DNA from: Virgibacillus sp. SK37
Lineage (GTDB): Bacteria > Bacillota > Bacilli > Bacillales > Amphibacillaceae
Direction of reading: 5' to 3'
Assembly (NCBI RefSeq): GCF_000725285.1
Contig: NZ_CP007161.1
Span: 1,535,911-1,599,910 of the forward strand
DNA length: 64,000 bases
Shown here: one piece after another, positions 33,328-42,027 of the stretch
Layout: each line of letters starts with the position of its first letter
How positions within the stretch are numbered: position 1 is the stretch's first letter
Program-made: the position numbers and the translations under genes
Notes under the pieces: model-generated
Told to the model about the DNA's origin: nothing
Seen by the model: the letters and a program-made list of their open reading frames with translations, nothing else
Database searches by the model: none

Positions 33328-33853
33328 AACCCATACATATATCGCTTTGGGTATTGTTGCAGCAGTTATAATGATCTATATTATTTCGTTTTTCGCTCTT
33401 ATCAAACCTGCTCAGGAGGAAGTGCAAACAGAAGCACAAAAAGTTTCCATGTATGAGAAACAATTGCAAAAGGCTGACTCACAAGCGAATAATAACAGTG
33501 AGTTAACCGAAGAGGAGAGGTCTCTTCATCTGCTTGTTCCACCTGCAAAGTCACCAGATGATGTACTGCGGAAACTCCAGCAAGCGGCAACAGCTGCAAA
33601 AGTGACTATTGAATATGTAGGAACAGAAGGCCAGGAACAGCTTGAAAATAAAGATGGGAATGAGCAGACGAATGGCCTCCCGCAGGAACGATATGTGGTC
33701 GATGTTTATGCCGAAAAATTAAATGACATTCATTATTTTCTTGACGAAATTCAAAAGAGTGAACGGTTGATTACAATTGATACATTGTCCATTCAACAAA
33801 CTGCTGAGCAAGTGACGGCCAGCCTGCAAATAAAAACGTATGCTCAAAGATAG
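33308..33853 (+). CDS. pilO: PilO-like protein
   Basis: The 181-residue bitopic protein has one membrane segment (about 10-32), coiled coil and a small alpha/beta domain, as in PilO, and would pair with PilN. The ATG at 33308 lies ten bases after AGGAG; TTG 33299 and GTG 33302 are too close to it. PilP and the secretin PilQ are absent, as expected with no outer membrane. It is the last gene of the island. Confidence 0.82.
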   Translation: MWKEWTKTHTYIALGIVAAVIMIYIISFFALIKPAQEEVQTEAQKVSMYEKQLQKADSQANNNSELTEEERSLHLLVPPAKSPDDVLRKLQQAATAAKVTIEYVGTEGQEQLENKDGNEQTNGLPQERYVVDVYAEKLNDIHYFLDEIQKSERLITIDTLSIQQTAEQVTASLQIKTYAQR

Positions 33854-33874
33854 CCAGATTCTTGGCTATCTTTT
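33847..33874 (+). terminator. terminator at the end of the pilus gene cluster
   Basis: Arms AGATAGCCAG and TTGGCTATCT followed by TTT overlap the pilO stop codon. Confidence 0.85.
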
Positions 33875-34037
33875 ATATTGGCAAGAAAATGATAAAGGTA
33901 GCACCTTTTGAGTGCTGTTTAAACAAGCTCCACATTGTGTGCTAATTACCTTCTCCACAGCTTCTCTTATTCTTTATCTATCGTGTTCTACATTGTTTTT
34001 TTTCTCATATAGATAAATAGGAAGGAGGAGAAGGTAC

Positions 34038-34265
34038 ATGCGTCATTATGTTGTATTGCGTTTATTACTTGCAGCTTTTCTGCTATATGTAGCCTGGCCG
34101 ATTATTCCGCAAGAAACAGGATTTGTGGCCAAGCTTTTTTGGGGGGCTTGGTTAGCCTTTTTTATTTTGGTAGTTGGAGGGAACTTTGCTGCTCTTTTAC
34201 AAATGGTATCCCCTCCTGTTATGGAACAGAAAGAGTTGAGAAGACGACAAGCCTCTAATCATTGA
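34038..34265 (+). CDS. small membrane protein of unknown function (75 aa)
   Basis: The 75-residue protein has two hydrophobic segments (about 5-22 and 30-57) and a basic tail (KELRRRQASNH). A very strong GGAAGGAGGAGAAGG site precedes the ATG, so it is probably translated. It lies between the pilus island and ytoI. I do not recognise a family. Confidence 0.65.
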   Translation: MRHYVVLRLLLAAFLLYVAWPIIPQETGFVAKLFWGAWLAFFILVVGGNFAALLQMVSPPVMEQKELRRRQASNH

Positions 34266-34335
34266 GTTTATCTATTTTCAACTGTATAATAAAATATACA
34301 GATAATATTAGTACAGTTGAAGGTTGGTGGTCCCA

Positions 34336-35643
34336 TTGGCTACAAAACATGAACAAATCATTCAGCATATTTTGGCGTTGGAAGTAGGCCATAAAATATC
34401 TGTCAGGCAAATTGCCAAGGAACTGAATGTAAGTGATGGTACGGCATACCGTGCCATTAAAGAAGCGGAAAATCAAGGTATTGTATCAACAATTGAACGG
34501 GTCGGAACGATTCGTATTGAGACAAAAAAGAAAGAAAACTTTGAGCGGCTTACATTTGCGGAAGTAATTAATATTGTTGATGGACAGGTTCTCGGAGGCA
34601 GAGAAGGGCTTCATAAAACATTAAACAAGTTTATCATTGGTGCAATGCAGCTTGATGCCATGCTTCGTTACACGGAAGCAGATTCATTAGTCATTGTTGG
34701 AAATAGAATAAAAGCACAGGAACTGGCACTGGGGGAGGGTGCAGCTGTCTTGATTACAGGTGGGTTTGATACAGAGGATCATATTAAGCACTTGGCGGAT
34801 GAAAAGCAACTGCCTATTATCTCTACCAGTTATGATACATTTACTGTTGCAGCAATGATCAATCGAGCCATTTATGATCAGCTTATTAAAAAAGAAATCG
34901 TCTATGTAGGCGATATATTTACTTCCTATGATGAATCTTTTTATCTGACTGCTAGAGATACGATTGCTGACTGGTATCGTCTGAACGATCAATCCGGCCA
35001 TACTCGTTTTCCGGTCGTGGATGATAGAAAGCGAGTTATTGGAATGGTAACTTCAAAGGATATTGTAGGTAAGGCTAATGATGTGCCTATTGAAAAAGTG
35101 ATGAGCAAGGATCCGCAGGTAGTACAAGCAAAAACATCGCTTGCTTCTGTATCTCACTTAATGGTTTGGGAAGGTATTGAGGTAGTACCAGTAGTTGACC
35201 AGGCTCATGAACTACAAGGGATTATTTCCAGACAGGATGTTTTGAAGGCATTACAGCAAATTCAAAAACAACCTCAGGTTGGAGAGACGATTAATGACAT
35301 CGTTGCTCGTAATCTTACACATACAGAAGAAAGTGAAATAGTATTTGAAACAGAAGTCACTCCCCAAATGACGAACCAGCTCGGTACATTGTCAAATGGA
35401 GTGTTCACCACTTTAATTACAGAGGCAAGTAGCAGGCTGCTGCAGTACTATAAAAAAGGGGATTTAGTTGTTGAAAATCTATCCGTTTTTTTTATAAAAC
35501 CAGTGCAAATTGATAGCAAAATAACAATTAAGCCTAAGTTACTGGAAGCGGGCCGTGTATATGCCAAATTGGATGTAGAGGTTTTAACAGGAAGAAAAGT
35601 AGTCGGCAAAGGACTAATTATGGCACAATTAATTGATAGATAA
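34336..35643 (+). CDS. ytoI: HTH-DRTGG-CBS-hotdog regulator YtoI
   Basis: This is a multidomain cytoplasmic protein, presumably a ligand-responsive regulator. The order is an N-terminal winged helix (about 5-60, with VRQIAKELNVSDGTAYRAIKEA), a DRTGG domain (65-180), two CBS domains (190-310) and a C-terminal hotdog/thioesterase-like domain (330-435). The TTG at 34336 gives MATKHEQII, the start expected for YtoI; TTG at 34324 abuts the upstream GAAGG. The ligand is unknown; CBS pairs usually bind adenine nucleotides. Confidence 0.9.
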   Translation: MATKHEQIIQHILALEVGHKISVRQIAKELNVSDGTAYRAIKEAENQGIVSTIERVGTIRIETKKKENFERLTFAEVINIVDGQVLGGREGLHKTLNKFIIGAMQLDAMLRYTEADSLVIVGNRIKAQELALGEGAAVLITGGFDTEDHIKHLADEKQLPIISTSYDTFTVAAMINRAIYDQLIKKEIVYVGDIFTSYDESFYLTARDTIADWYRLNDQSGHTRFPVVDDRKRVIGMVTSKDIVGKANDVPIEKVMSKDPQVVQAKTSLASVSHLMVWEGIEVVPVVDQAHELQGIISRQDVLKALQQIQKQPQVGETINDIVARNLTHTEESEIVFETEVTPQMTNQLGTLSNGVFTTLITEASSRLLQYYKKGDLVVENLSVFFIKPVQIDSKITIKPKLLEAGRVYAKLDVEVLTGRKVVGKGLIMAQLIDR

Positions 35644-35676
35644 AAAAAGCCGGGACAAAAAATTTTTATACATTGA

Positions 35677-35727
35677 AAATCCGAACCGATTCTTATTACT
35701 AATGAATCAAGGCTCGGATTTCTTTTT
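35677..35727 (+). terminator. ytoI terminator
   Basis: Arms AAATCCGAACC and GGCTCGGATTT (one mismatch) followed by CTTTTTG. Confidence 0.65.
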
Positions 35728-35733
35728 GTAATT

Positions 35734-35765
35734 AGCGGGGGAAAATGCGCAGACTACTCGCGAGT
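35734..35765. repeat. truncated intergenic repeat (family of 61764-61890)
   Basis: AGCGGGGGAAAATGCGCAGA followed by CTACTCGCGAG resembles the left end of the element at 61764-61890 (AGCGGAGGGGAAATATGTAG then ACTCCAGCGGG). The rest of the element is missing. Confidence 0.5.
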
Positions 35766-35804
35766 TTTTTCTGTTTTTAATTATTGCAGGAGTTTGCACT
35801 TTTC

Positions 35805-36095
35805 TCACGGATTCAGACGCCTATATTCACTTCTGTAGTGCTTGACTTCCTTCATTCCTCTTACTAACTGCATCCCACCCAAGATAAGAAATAGGATGCC
35901 AATAAATAGGGAAATTCTTGTTTGATAAAAAACATATTGATTTATTCCAAAAAAGAAAACGAAACTACCAAGACATATTCGGGATTTTGCGTTAAAATAA
36001 GCTTGAGTTAATTTATCTTCACTTTTTAATATGGCGACTTTATAATATACATATAAAACAAGTGAAAGTACGATGATGATGGGAAATATAAACAT
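35805..36095 (-). CDS. ytpI: small membrane protein YtpI
   Basis: The 96-residue protein has three hydrophobic segments (about 2-18, 40-56, 60-77) with a basic C-terminus and fits the YtpI family of unknown function. A GGAGAGG site lies five bases from the ATG. It is divergent from nrnA, the same arrangement of ytoI, ytpI and ytqI as in B. subtilis. Confidence 0.85.
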   Translation of the reverse strand: MFIFPIIIVLSLVLYVYYKVAILKSEDKLTQAYFNAKSRICLGSFVFFFGINQYVFYQTRISLFIGILFLILGGMQLVRGMKEVKHYRSEYRRLNP

Positions 36096-36247
36096 ATAAC
36101 CTCTCCTACTATCTTTTTAATATCCTCATATATTGTAACTTTTTTTATCAGGATAGGAAAGAGAAAGCTTGCTTTGTTGCTGTAAATGGTAGTGATAGTT
36201 TTCAAAGTTGCAGAGTCAAGGAGAGTACTTAAGATGGGAGCAATAAA

Positions 36248-37189
36248 ATGATTACACGACAAATTTTAGATGATATTAAAGCGTTTGATACTATTATTAT
36301 TCACAGGCATGTACGTCCAGATCCGGATGCCCTTGGCTCTCAAGGAGCATTAAGGGAGCTGATTAAGGAGAATTTCCCTGAAAAGAAGGTCTATGTTGTT
36401 GGAGAAGAGGATCCATCTTTAACTTTTCTCATTCGAATGGATACAATTGATGATGAAGTTTATCACGATGCACTGGTTATCGTTTGTGATACTGCCAATG
36501 CCGCACGAATTTGTGATCAAAGATATGATTTAGGTAAGAAACTTATCAAGATTGACCACCATCCAAATGTGGATGAATATGGTGACTTAAGATGGGTAGA
36601 TACACATGCGAGCTCAACAAGTGAGATGATTTACGAATTTTATCTTCAGTTGCAAGATCAATTGAAAATGAATGTGGAAACAGCAAGGCTTATTTATGCA
36701 GGGATTGTCGGTGATACAGGCAGATTTTTATTTCCGAGTACTACGACAAAGACATTTCATTATGCTGCTGAACTTGTAGCTTATGACTTTGACCGTACGG
36801 CTCTTTATGATGGTATTTACAGTATGAAGGAATCCATAGCAAGAATGCGTGGATATATATTGACGAATTATACACTGTCTCCAGAAGGAATGAGCACAGT
36901 TAAATTAACAAGGGATAAATTGAATGAATTTGGGGTCAGTCCTGTAGATACCGGTCAGCTGGTTGGTGTACTGGGAGAAGTGGAAGGTATAAAGGCGTGG
37001 GTCTTCTTTATTGAAGAAGAGGATCTCATACGGGTGCGCTTCCGTTCAAAAGGACCTATAGTAAATGATATTGCTGCGAAATATAATGGTGGGGGTCATC
37101 CGATGGCTGCAGGTGCATCTGTCCAAACATGGGAAGAAGCGGAAAAAGTTATCGAAGATCTACATATAGCATGTTCTAATTTTAAATAA
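36248..37189 (+). CDS. nrnA: bifunctional oligoribonuclease / pAp phosphatase NrnA
   Basis: NrnA degrades short RNA oligonucleotides and dephosphorylates 3'-phosphoadenosine 5'-phosphate. The 313-residue protein of the DHH/DHHA1 superfamily has RPDPDALGS near residue 23, Asp81, the DHH triad at 103-105 and GGGHPMAAGA near the C-terminus. A GGGAG site precedes the ATG. It corresponds to B. subtilis ytqI. Oligoribonucleases of this type can also degrade pGpG, the product of cyclic-di-GMP breakdown. Confidence 0.95.
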   Translation: MITRQILDDIKAFDTIIIHRHVRPDPDALGSQGALRELIKENFPEKKVYVVGEEDPSLTFLIRMDTIDDEVYHDALVIVCDTANAARICDQRYDLGKKLIKIDHHPNVDEYGDLRWVDTHASSTSEMIYEFYLQLQDQLKMNVETARLIYAGIVGDTGRFLFPSTTTKTFHYAAELVAYDFDRTALYDGIYSMKESIARMRGYILTNYTLSPEGMSTVKLTRDKLNEFGVSPVDTGQLVGVLGEVEGIKAWVFFIEEEDLIRVRFRSKGPIVNDIAAKYNGGGHPMAAGASVQTWEEAEKVIEDLHIACSNFK

Positions 37190-37192
37190 AAA

Positions 37193-37236
37193 AATGTGCT
37201 GATTTCATGATGGAGGGTAGAAATCAGCACACTTTC
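37193..37236. terminator. nrnA terminator
   Basis: 12-bp perfect arms (TGTGCTGATTTC / GAAATCAGCACA) flanked by A and T runs, usable by the convergent small gene too. Confidence 0.88.
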
Positions 37237-37253
37237 TATGTGGCATGAAATAT

Positions 37254-37451
37254 TTAGCTTGTTTTACTGTCAGGCATTGGGATAAACCAGCAGCCTGTTC
37301 TTGTATCATCACAATAAACATGAAGATGCTCCTTCTCAATTTCCCGTTTGATCAACCTAATCAGTTCCCCAGATTCAGCATAAGCGGTACGACCTTGTTT
37401 TAACTGTCTAAGTTTTTCATCTCGTAATCTTATCTCATTCATAATTAACAT
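37254..37451 (-). CDS. hypothetical protein (65 aa)
   Basis: This small soluble protein starts MLIMNEIRLRDEKL, then has a helical basic stretch and a short C-terminal part with two cysteines (YCDDTRTGCWFIP). The ATG at 37451 follows AAGGAGAGG; a longer in-frame version starting inside that site is unlikely. It sits among sporulation and DNA-metabolism genes in the nrnA-ytrI interval. I do not recognise it. Confidence 0.65.
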   Translation of the reverse strand: MLIMNEIRLRDEKLRQLKQGRTAYAESGELIRLIKREIEKEHLHVYCDDTRTGCWFIPMPDSKTS

Positions 37452-37573
37452 CCCAACCTCTCCTTTCACGTTCAATAGTATATGAATAAATTAGTTATTT
37501 GTCTCTACTTCTATTTTATTTCATTTTTTTGTGCTTTGCTATTCGTTTTCAAATATTTCATGAAACGTTCACA

Positions 37574-38080
37574 TTAATCTGCCAGTTCTGCATGAAGCGT
37601 TAACTTTACTGTTTGGGAGATGATGGAAAGTTTCTCGACTTCAAATGAATAAGTAAATTCATCTACAGTATAATTTTTATTTTCGATGGAGGAAATTAAG
37701 AGATCATCACTTTTGTCAATAATGGAAATATCTCTCCCTATAATATGTTTTATTTCCTTTTTTACCATTTCTTCCAAATCATGTACGATTAAACGATCCA
37801 GACGAAATTCCTCTTTATTAGCAATGGTAATTTCTAATGTCTCGACAGTAAGAGGCTCGTTCGATTTTTCGTTTAGATCTTTTTTATCCTGGAGAAGTGT
37901 CTCGTTTAAGCTTTTTAACTCGGTTAATTCTGTACGATATTCCCGATTTTCTTTTAAGAGCTGCTCATACATTTCACCATACATATATAAAAGCGTACAG
38001 TAAGCGATAATCCCACCGAATAACATACCAACAAAGAAACGTTGCCAAGTGACTTTTTTATGATATGGGGGGATATGCAT
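37574..38080 (-). CDS. ytrI: sporulation membrane protein YtrI
   Basis: The 168-residue bitopic protein has a membrane segment (about residues 14-35), coiled coil (36-75) and a beta-rich C-terminal domain. In B. subtilis YtrI is made in the mother cell under sigma-E and is needed for efficient sporulation. The ATG at 38080 has GGAGG ten bases upstream and overlaps the ytrH stop by one base (TAATG), so the pair is coupled. Confidence 0.88.
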   Translation of the reverse strand: MHIPPYHKKVTWQRFFVGMLFGGIIAYCTLLYMYGEMYEQLLKENREYRTELTELKSLNETLLQDKKDLNEKSNEPLTVETLEITIANKEEFRLDRLIVHDLEEMVKKEIKHIIGRDISIIDKSDDLLISSIENKNYTVDEFTYSFEVEKLSIISQTVKLTLHAELAD

Positions 38081-38412
38081 TATGTGATTTCCTCCTGAAT
38101 TAACCATTCAATTAATAAGATGGCGGTTTTAACTCCACCCATAGCAGATACAATAAATAATATCTGTTTCACTAAATCCAAGGTAGAACCATCCAATAAT
38201 CCCTTCTCGAAATTGGCAATCGCATCAAATGTACCGCCAATAGCAGCTACAATGGCCCATATACGCAAGCTTTTGGCAATTCTGTTGATAGCGGTTATGG
38301 GCGCTTCCCCAGTAAGAAAAGATCCGATACTACCAATAATGGCTCCGCCAATAATGACACCAAATGCAATAAAATAACAATGAATAAAGGATGCAAAAAA
38401 GCGTTCTTCCAT
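38080..38412 (-). CDS. ytrH: sporulation membrane protein YtrH
   Basis: The 110-residue protein has three hydrophobic segments (about 5-30, 45-63, 75-105) and the glycine-rich first helix typical of YtrH. The start MEERFFASF at 38412 is set by GAAGGAG; a longer in-frame reading is not supported. It is the first gene of the ytrH-ytrI operon, divergent from dnaE, as in B. subtilis. Confidence 0.9.
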   Translation of the reverse strand: MEERFFASFIHCYFIAFGVIIGGAIIGSIGSFLTGEAPITAINRIAKSLRIWAIVAAIGGTFDAIANFEKGLLDGSTLDLVKQILFIVSAMGGVKTAILLIEWLIQEEIT

Positions 38413-38446
38413 ATAAATCACACTCCTTCCAGGACATGCTTCTATC

Positions 38447-38476
38447 ATTTTATGAAAAGATAAGAACGGTTATGAT
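38447..38476 (-). promoter_or_regulatory. candidate sigma-E promoter of ytrHI
   Basis: On the minus strand ATCATAAC (38469-38476) is followed after 14 bp by CATAAAAT (38447-38454), close to the mother-cell sigma-E pattern (-10 CATACANT). The start would be about 28 bp before ytrH. The B. subtilis operon is sigma-E dependent. Confidence 0.5.
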
Positions 38477-38553
38477 AATCTAACAGGCAAACCGTATGCA
38501 TGTTCTCTGGAGATTGTTATAATAGAAGGTAGAGAATTTGAAGGCGGGATATT

Positions 38554-41500
38554 ATGTCATACACTCATTTACAGGTGAGAACAGGTTATAGCCTGATGAA
38601 CAGCACCATAACCATTGATAAATTAGTAAATAAAGCAAAAGAACTTCAGTTTGAGACACTTGCCTTAACAGATGAAAATGTGTTGTACGGTGCTGTCTCT
38701 TTTTATAAAGCTTGTGTGCAGCAGGGAATAAAGCCGATCATTGGTATGGTGACAAGCATACTGTTAGAAGACGACTCCTTGGAGGACTGTATCTTATTAG
38801 CCAAAAATAATACTGGCTATCAAGATTTAATGAAGCTTAGTACACTCCTGCAGGAGAATAAAAGTAGCCATATAACCTTAGAGCAACTATCTCACTATAC
38901 CAATGAATTGTTTGGGATTATTCCTGCTGCCCATTCACAACTTACTTCTTTAATAAAGAAAGAGGACCCCGATATTTATTCCTATATGGAAACTAGACAG
39001 GCTGTTTTTCCAGAGGAGAGTTTTTATATTGGAATTGAAGATCATGGCACGGAGGATGAGAAAAGCATTAACGATAAGCTTCATCATTTTTACCAGATCC
39101 AACCCTTTCCCGTTGTAGCATTACAAGATGTTCGTTACCTAAATGAAAAAGATGATGTGGCGTTTGATTGCTTACAGGCGATGAAACAGGGGAACGAATG
39201 GGACATGCGGTTGTCGGGACCTCAAGTAAGACAACGTTATTTAAAATCACCTTCAGAGATGTTGGGGTTGTTCCAACAGAATTGGCCTGAGGCATATAAG
39301 CATAATAAGCAAATTAGTGATAACTGTGTGGTAACCTTTGATTTTAACAAGCGGATGATTCCAGCCTATCCATTGACAGTTAATGAAAATGTACATACGT
39401 ATTTGGAAAAGGAGTGTTGGAATCAATTAGATAGAAGATACCAAACAATTACAAAAGAAATAACTGAAAGATTAACTTATGAACTAAAAGTCATTAAATC
39501 CATGGAATTCAGCGATTATTTTTTAATCGTATCTGATTTTATTGCATATGCAAAAAGGAATAACGTCTTGGTTGGTCCGGGAAGAGGGTCGGCTGCTGGG
39601 TCGTTAGTAGCCTATGTACTCGGCATTACTGATGTTGATCCGATCCGTTTTGATCTTCTTTTTGAACGATTTCTGAACCCTGAAAGAGTAACAATGCCGG
39701 ATATTGATATAGACTTTTCGGATAGAAGAAGAGATGAAGTCATTGATTATGTAAAAGACAAATATGGTGAAAAGCATGTTGCGCAAATCATTACATTTGG
39801 AACTTTTGCAGCAAGATCATTAATTAGGGAACTCTTAAAAACACTTAATATTGGACAAGAAGATAGTAACTTTGTTTTAAAACATCTCCAAGGACATAAA
39901 CGAATCGTCGATATTATCAATGAATCAGACGAGCTTAAAGCGTATGTGAAGCAATCGGAAAAGTTAAAGGTTTTGTTTTCTATAGCTACAAAACTAGAAG
40001 GAATTCCAAGACATATTTCTACACATGCAGCAGGTATTGTAATTAGCGAAGAACCGCTCATGGAACATATTCCTTTAACAGTTGGTGCAAATGAAGGTCT
40101 TCTAACACAATATCCAATGAATGATTTAGAAGCAGTAGGATTATTGAAGATTGATTTATTAGGACTGCGAAATCTTACGCTTTTAGAAAAAATGAAGGAA
40201 TCCATTTACTACTTCAATCGAAAGAAAATAGATCTAGAACGTATTCCTGAACAGGATGAAAAGACGTTTCACCTCCTACAAGCAGGGAAAACGAACGGGG
40301 TTTTCCAATTTGAATCTCAAGGTATGCAACAAGTACTTAAACGATTGAAACCTACTGAATTCGAAGACCTCGTTGCGGTTAATGCTTTGTATCGTCCAGG
40401 CCCAATGGATTATATTCCTACTTATATTAACAGGAAGCACCGACTGGAAGAAACTACTTATCCACATCCTGATCTTGCACCCATTTTAAGCAAAACGTAT
40501 GGTGTATTAGTATATCAGGAACAAATTATGCAAATAGCGCATCAGATTGCTGGTTTTACGCTTGGTGAGGCTGATATTTTACGAAGGGCCGTCAGTAAGA
40601 AACAACAGGAAGTTATGGGGAAGCAAAAAGAAGCGTTTATTAAAGGGTGTCTGTCTAATGGGTATGATAAATCAGTCGCAGAAGAAATTTTTGATTGGAT
40701 TGTAAAGTTCTCCAATTATGGGTTTAACCGAAGCCATGCAGTAGCCTACAGTAAAATTTCATATCAACTGGCCTATTTTAAAGCACATTTTCCTGCACAT
40801 TTCTTTGCAGAGTTATTAAGCTCTATTGCTGGTCAGCAAGAAAAAATCCAGCAATATATAAAAGAAATAAAAGGGCTGGGAGTGGAAGTTGCGCCTCCTT
40901 CCATAAACCGCAGTTTTGGAAAGTATTCTGTTGAAGGTAATAAAATCCGAATTGGCCTGTTAAGTATTAAAGGAATCGGCAATCAAGTTGTTAGAGAGAT
41001 TGTCCGGATACGAAAAGATGGACGATTTAAAAACTTATTCGATTTTTGCATGCGGGTACCGTTGAAAATTATTAATCGAAAAATATTGGAGAATCTTATT
41101 ATGGCTGGAGCTTTTGATGAAACATATGAAAATCGGGCAAGTCTGCTTGCATCCATAGATCAGGCACTGGAACAGGGAGACCTCTTCAGGGAGTTTAATG
41201 ATCAACCCAGCTTATTCCAGGATAAACTGGAATTGGAAGCTAATTATGTGGACATCGAAGACTTTAGTCAATTTAAAAAATTGACAGATGAAAAAGAACT
41301 GGTAGGAATATACCTATCAAGTCACCCACTTAAAAATTACCGAAATAAACTGCAGCAGGGAGGATTCACTACACTACTTCAGGCAGAACAGTTGGTTGGA
41401 AGAAGAAATAGCAAAGCTGGAGCAGTCATCCAATCTATGAAAGTGATACGGACAAAACGCGGAGACTCCATGGCGTTTCTGACGTTAGGCGATGAGACAG

Positions 41501-41904
41501 GAGAAATGGAGGCGGTTATGTTTCCAGATTTATATCGAGCTGTTAGCAGATGGATAAAGGAGGAACAGTTGGTTTCTGTAACAGGTAAGATAGAAAACAG
41601 AAACGGAAGATTACAATGGGTGCTTGCAGATATAAAGCCATTGGAAGAAGCAGATCTTCCGCATGTCGATAATCGGAGGCTATTTATAAAGCTCTCTCCC
41701 CATAATAAAGAAGAAGGGTTAGCGCTTATTAAAAAAATAGCGAAACGATTTCCTGGATCTACGCCAATTTTAGTATATTTGGAACAAGACCGAATAACAT
41801 ACCAATTAAAAAATGTTGCCATTCATCCAACAACAGAATGTATAAATGAAATGGTGGACCATTTTGGAAAAACTTGTGTAGTTTTAGATAACAAGAGTAA
41901 GTAA
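38554..41904 (+). CDS. dnaE: DNA polymerase III alpha subunit DnaE
   Basis: In low-GC Gram-positives this replicative polymerase extends primers on the lagging strand before hand-over to PolC. The 1116-residue protein has the N-terminal PHP domain (from THLQVRTGYSLMNS), the catalytic palm with GPGRGSAAGSLV and PDIDIDFSDRRR, a helix-hairpin-helix region and a C-terminal OB-fold (around GDETGEMEAVMFPDLY). The length matches DnaE1 of Bacillus. AAGGCGGG precedes the ATG. Confidence 0.97.
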   Translation: MSYTHLQVRTGYSLMNSTITIDKLVNKAKELQFETLALTDENVLYGAVSFYKACVQQGIKPIIGMVTSILLEDDSLEDCILLAKNNTGYQDLMKLSTLLQENKSSHITLEQLSHYTNELFGIIPAAHSQLTSLIKKEDPDIYSYMETRQAVFPEESFYIGIEDHGTEDEKSINDKLHHFYQIQPFPVVALQDVRYLNEKDDVAFDCLQAMKQGNEWDMRLSGPQVRQRYLKSPSEMLGLFQQNWPEAYKHNKQISDNCVVTFDFNKRMIPAYPLTVNENVHTYLEKECWNQLDRRYQTITKEITERLTYELKVIKSMEFSDYFLIVSDFIAYAKRNNVLVGPGRGSAAGSLVAYVLGITDVDPIRFDLLFERFLNPERVTMPDIDIDFSDRRRDEVIDYVKDKYGEKHVAQIITFGTFAARSLIRELLKTLNIGQEDSNFVLKHLQGHKRIVDIINESDELKAYVKQSEKLKVLFSIATKLEGIPRHISTHAAGIVISEEPLMEHIPLTVGANEGLLTQYPMNDLEAVGLLKIDLLGLRNLTLLEKMKESIYYFNRKKIDLERIPEQDEKTFHLLQAGKTNGVFQFESQGMQQVLKRLKPTEFEDLVAVNALYRPGPMDYIPTYINRKHRLEETTYPHPDLAPILSKTYGVLVYQEQIMQIAHQIAGFTLGEADILRRAVSKKQQEVMGKQKEAFIKGCLSNGYDKSVAEEIFDWIVKFSNYGFNRSHAVAYSKISYQLAYFKAHFPAHFFAELLSSIAGQQEKIQQYIKEIKGLGVEVAPPSINRSFGKYSVEGNKIRIGLLSIKGIGNQVVREIVRIRKDGRFKNLFDFCMRVPLKIINRKILENLIMAGAFDETYENRASLLASIDQALEQGDLFREFNDQPSLFQDKLELEANYVDIEDFSQFKKLTDEKELVGIYLSSHPLKNYRNKLQQGGFTTLLQAEQLVGRRNSKAGAVIQSMKVIRTKRGDSMAFLTLGDETGEMEAVMFPDLYRAVSRWIKEEQLVSVTGKIENRNGRLQWVLADIKPLEEADLPHVDNRRLFIKLSPHNKEEGLALIKKIAKRFPGSTPILVYLEQDRITYQLKNVAIHPTTECINEMVDHFGKTCVVLDNKSK

Positions 41905-41911
41905 TCAATAC

Positions 41912-41965
41912 TTTACACATAAATACCATCTGTTATAATTAAGAAGTTAAGGGTGGTCTGACCAC
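41912..41965 (+). promoter_or_regulatory. ytsJ promoter with FadR/GntR-type operator
   Basis: TTTACA (41912-41917), a 16-bp spacer and TATAAT (41934-41939) make a good sigma-A promoter. Just after the start point is the palindrome GTGGTCTGACCAC (41953-41965), a perfect match to the FadR-subfamily operator form TNGTnnnACNA. A GntR/FadR-type regulator is encoded downstream in the same unit, so autoregulated repression is likely. Confidence 0.7.
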
Positions 41966-42027
41966 TTTACGTGCGTATATAATTATTAAAAATACAATCA
42001 GATATAGGATAAGGAGTGGTAATTGAA

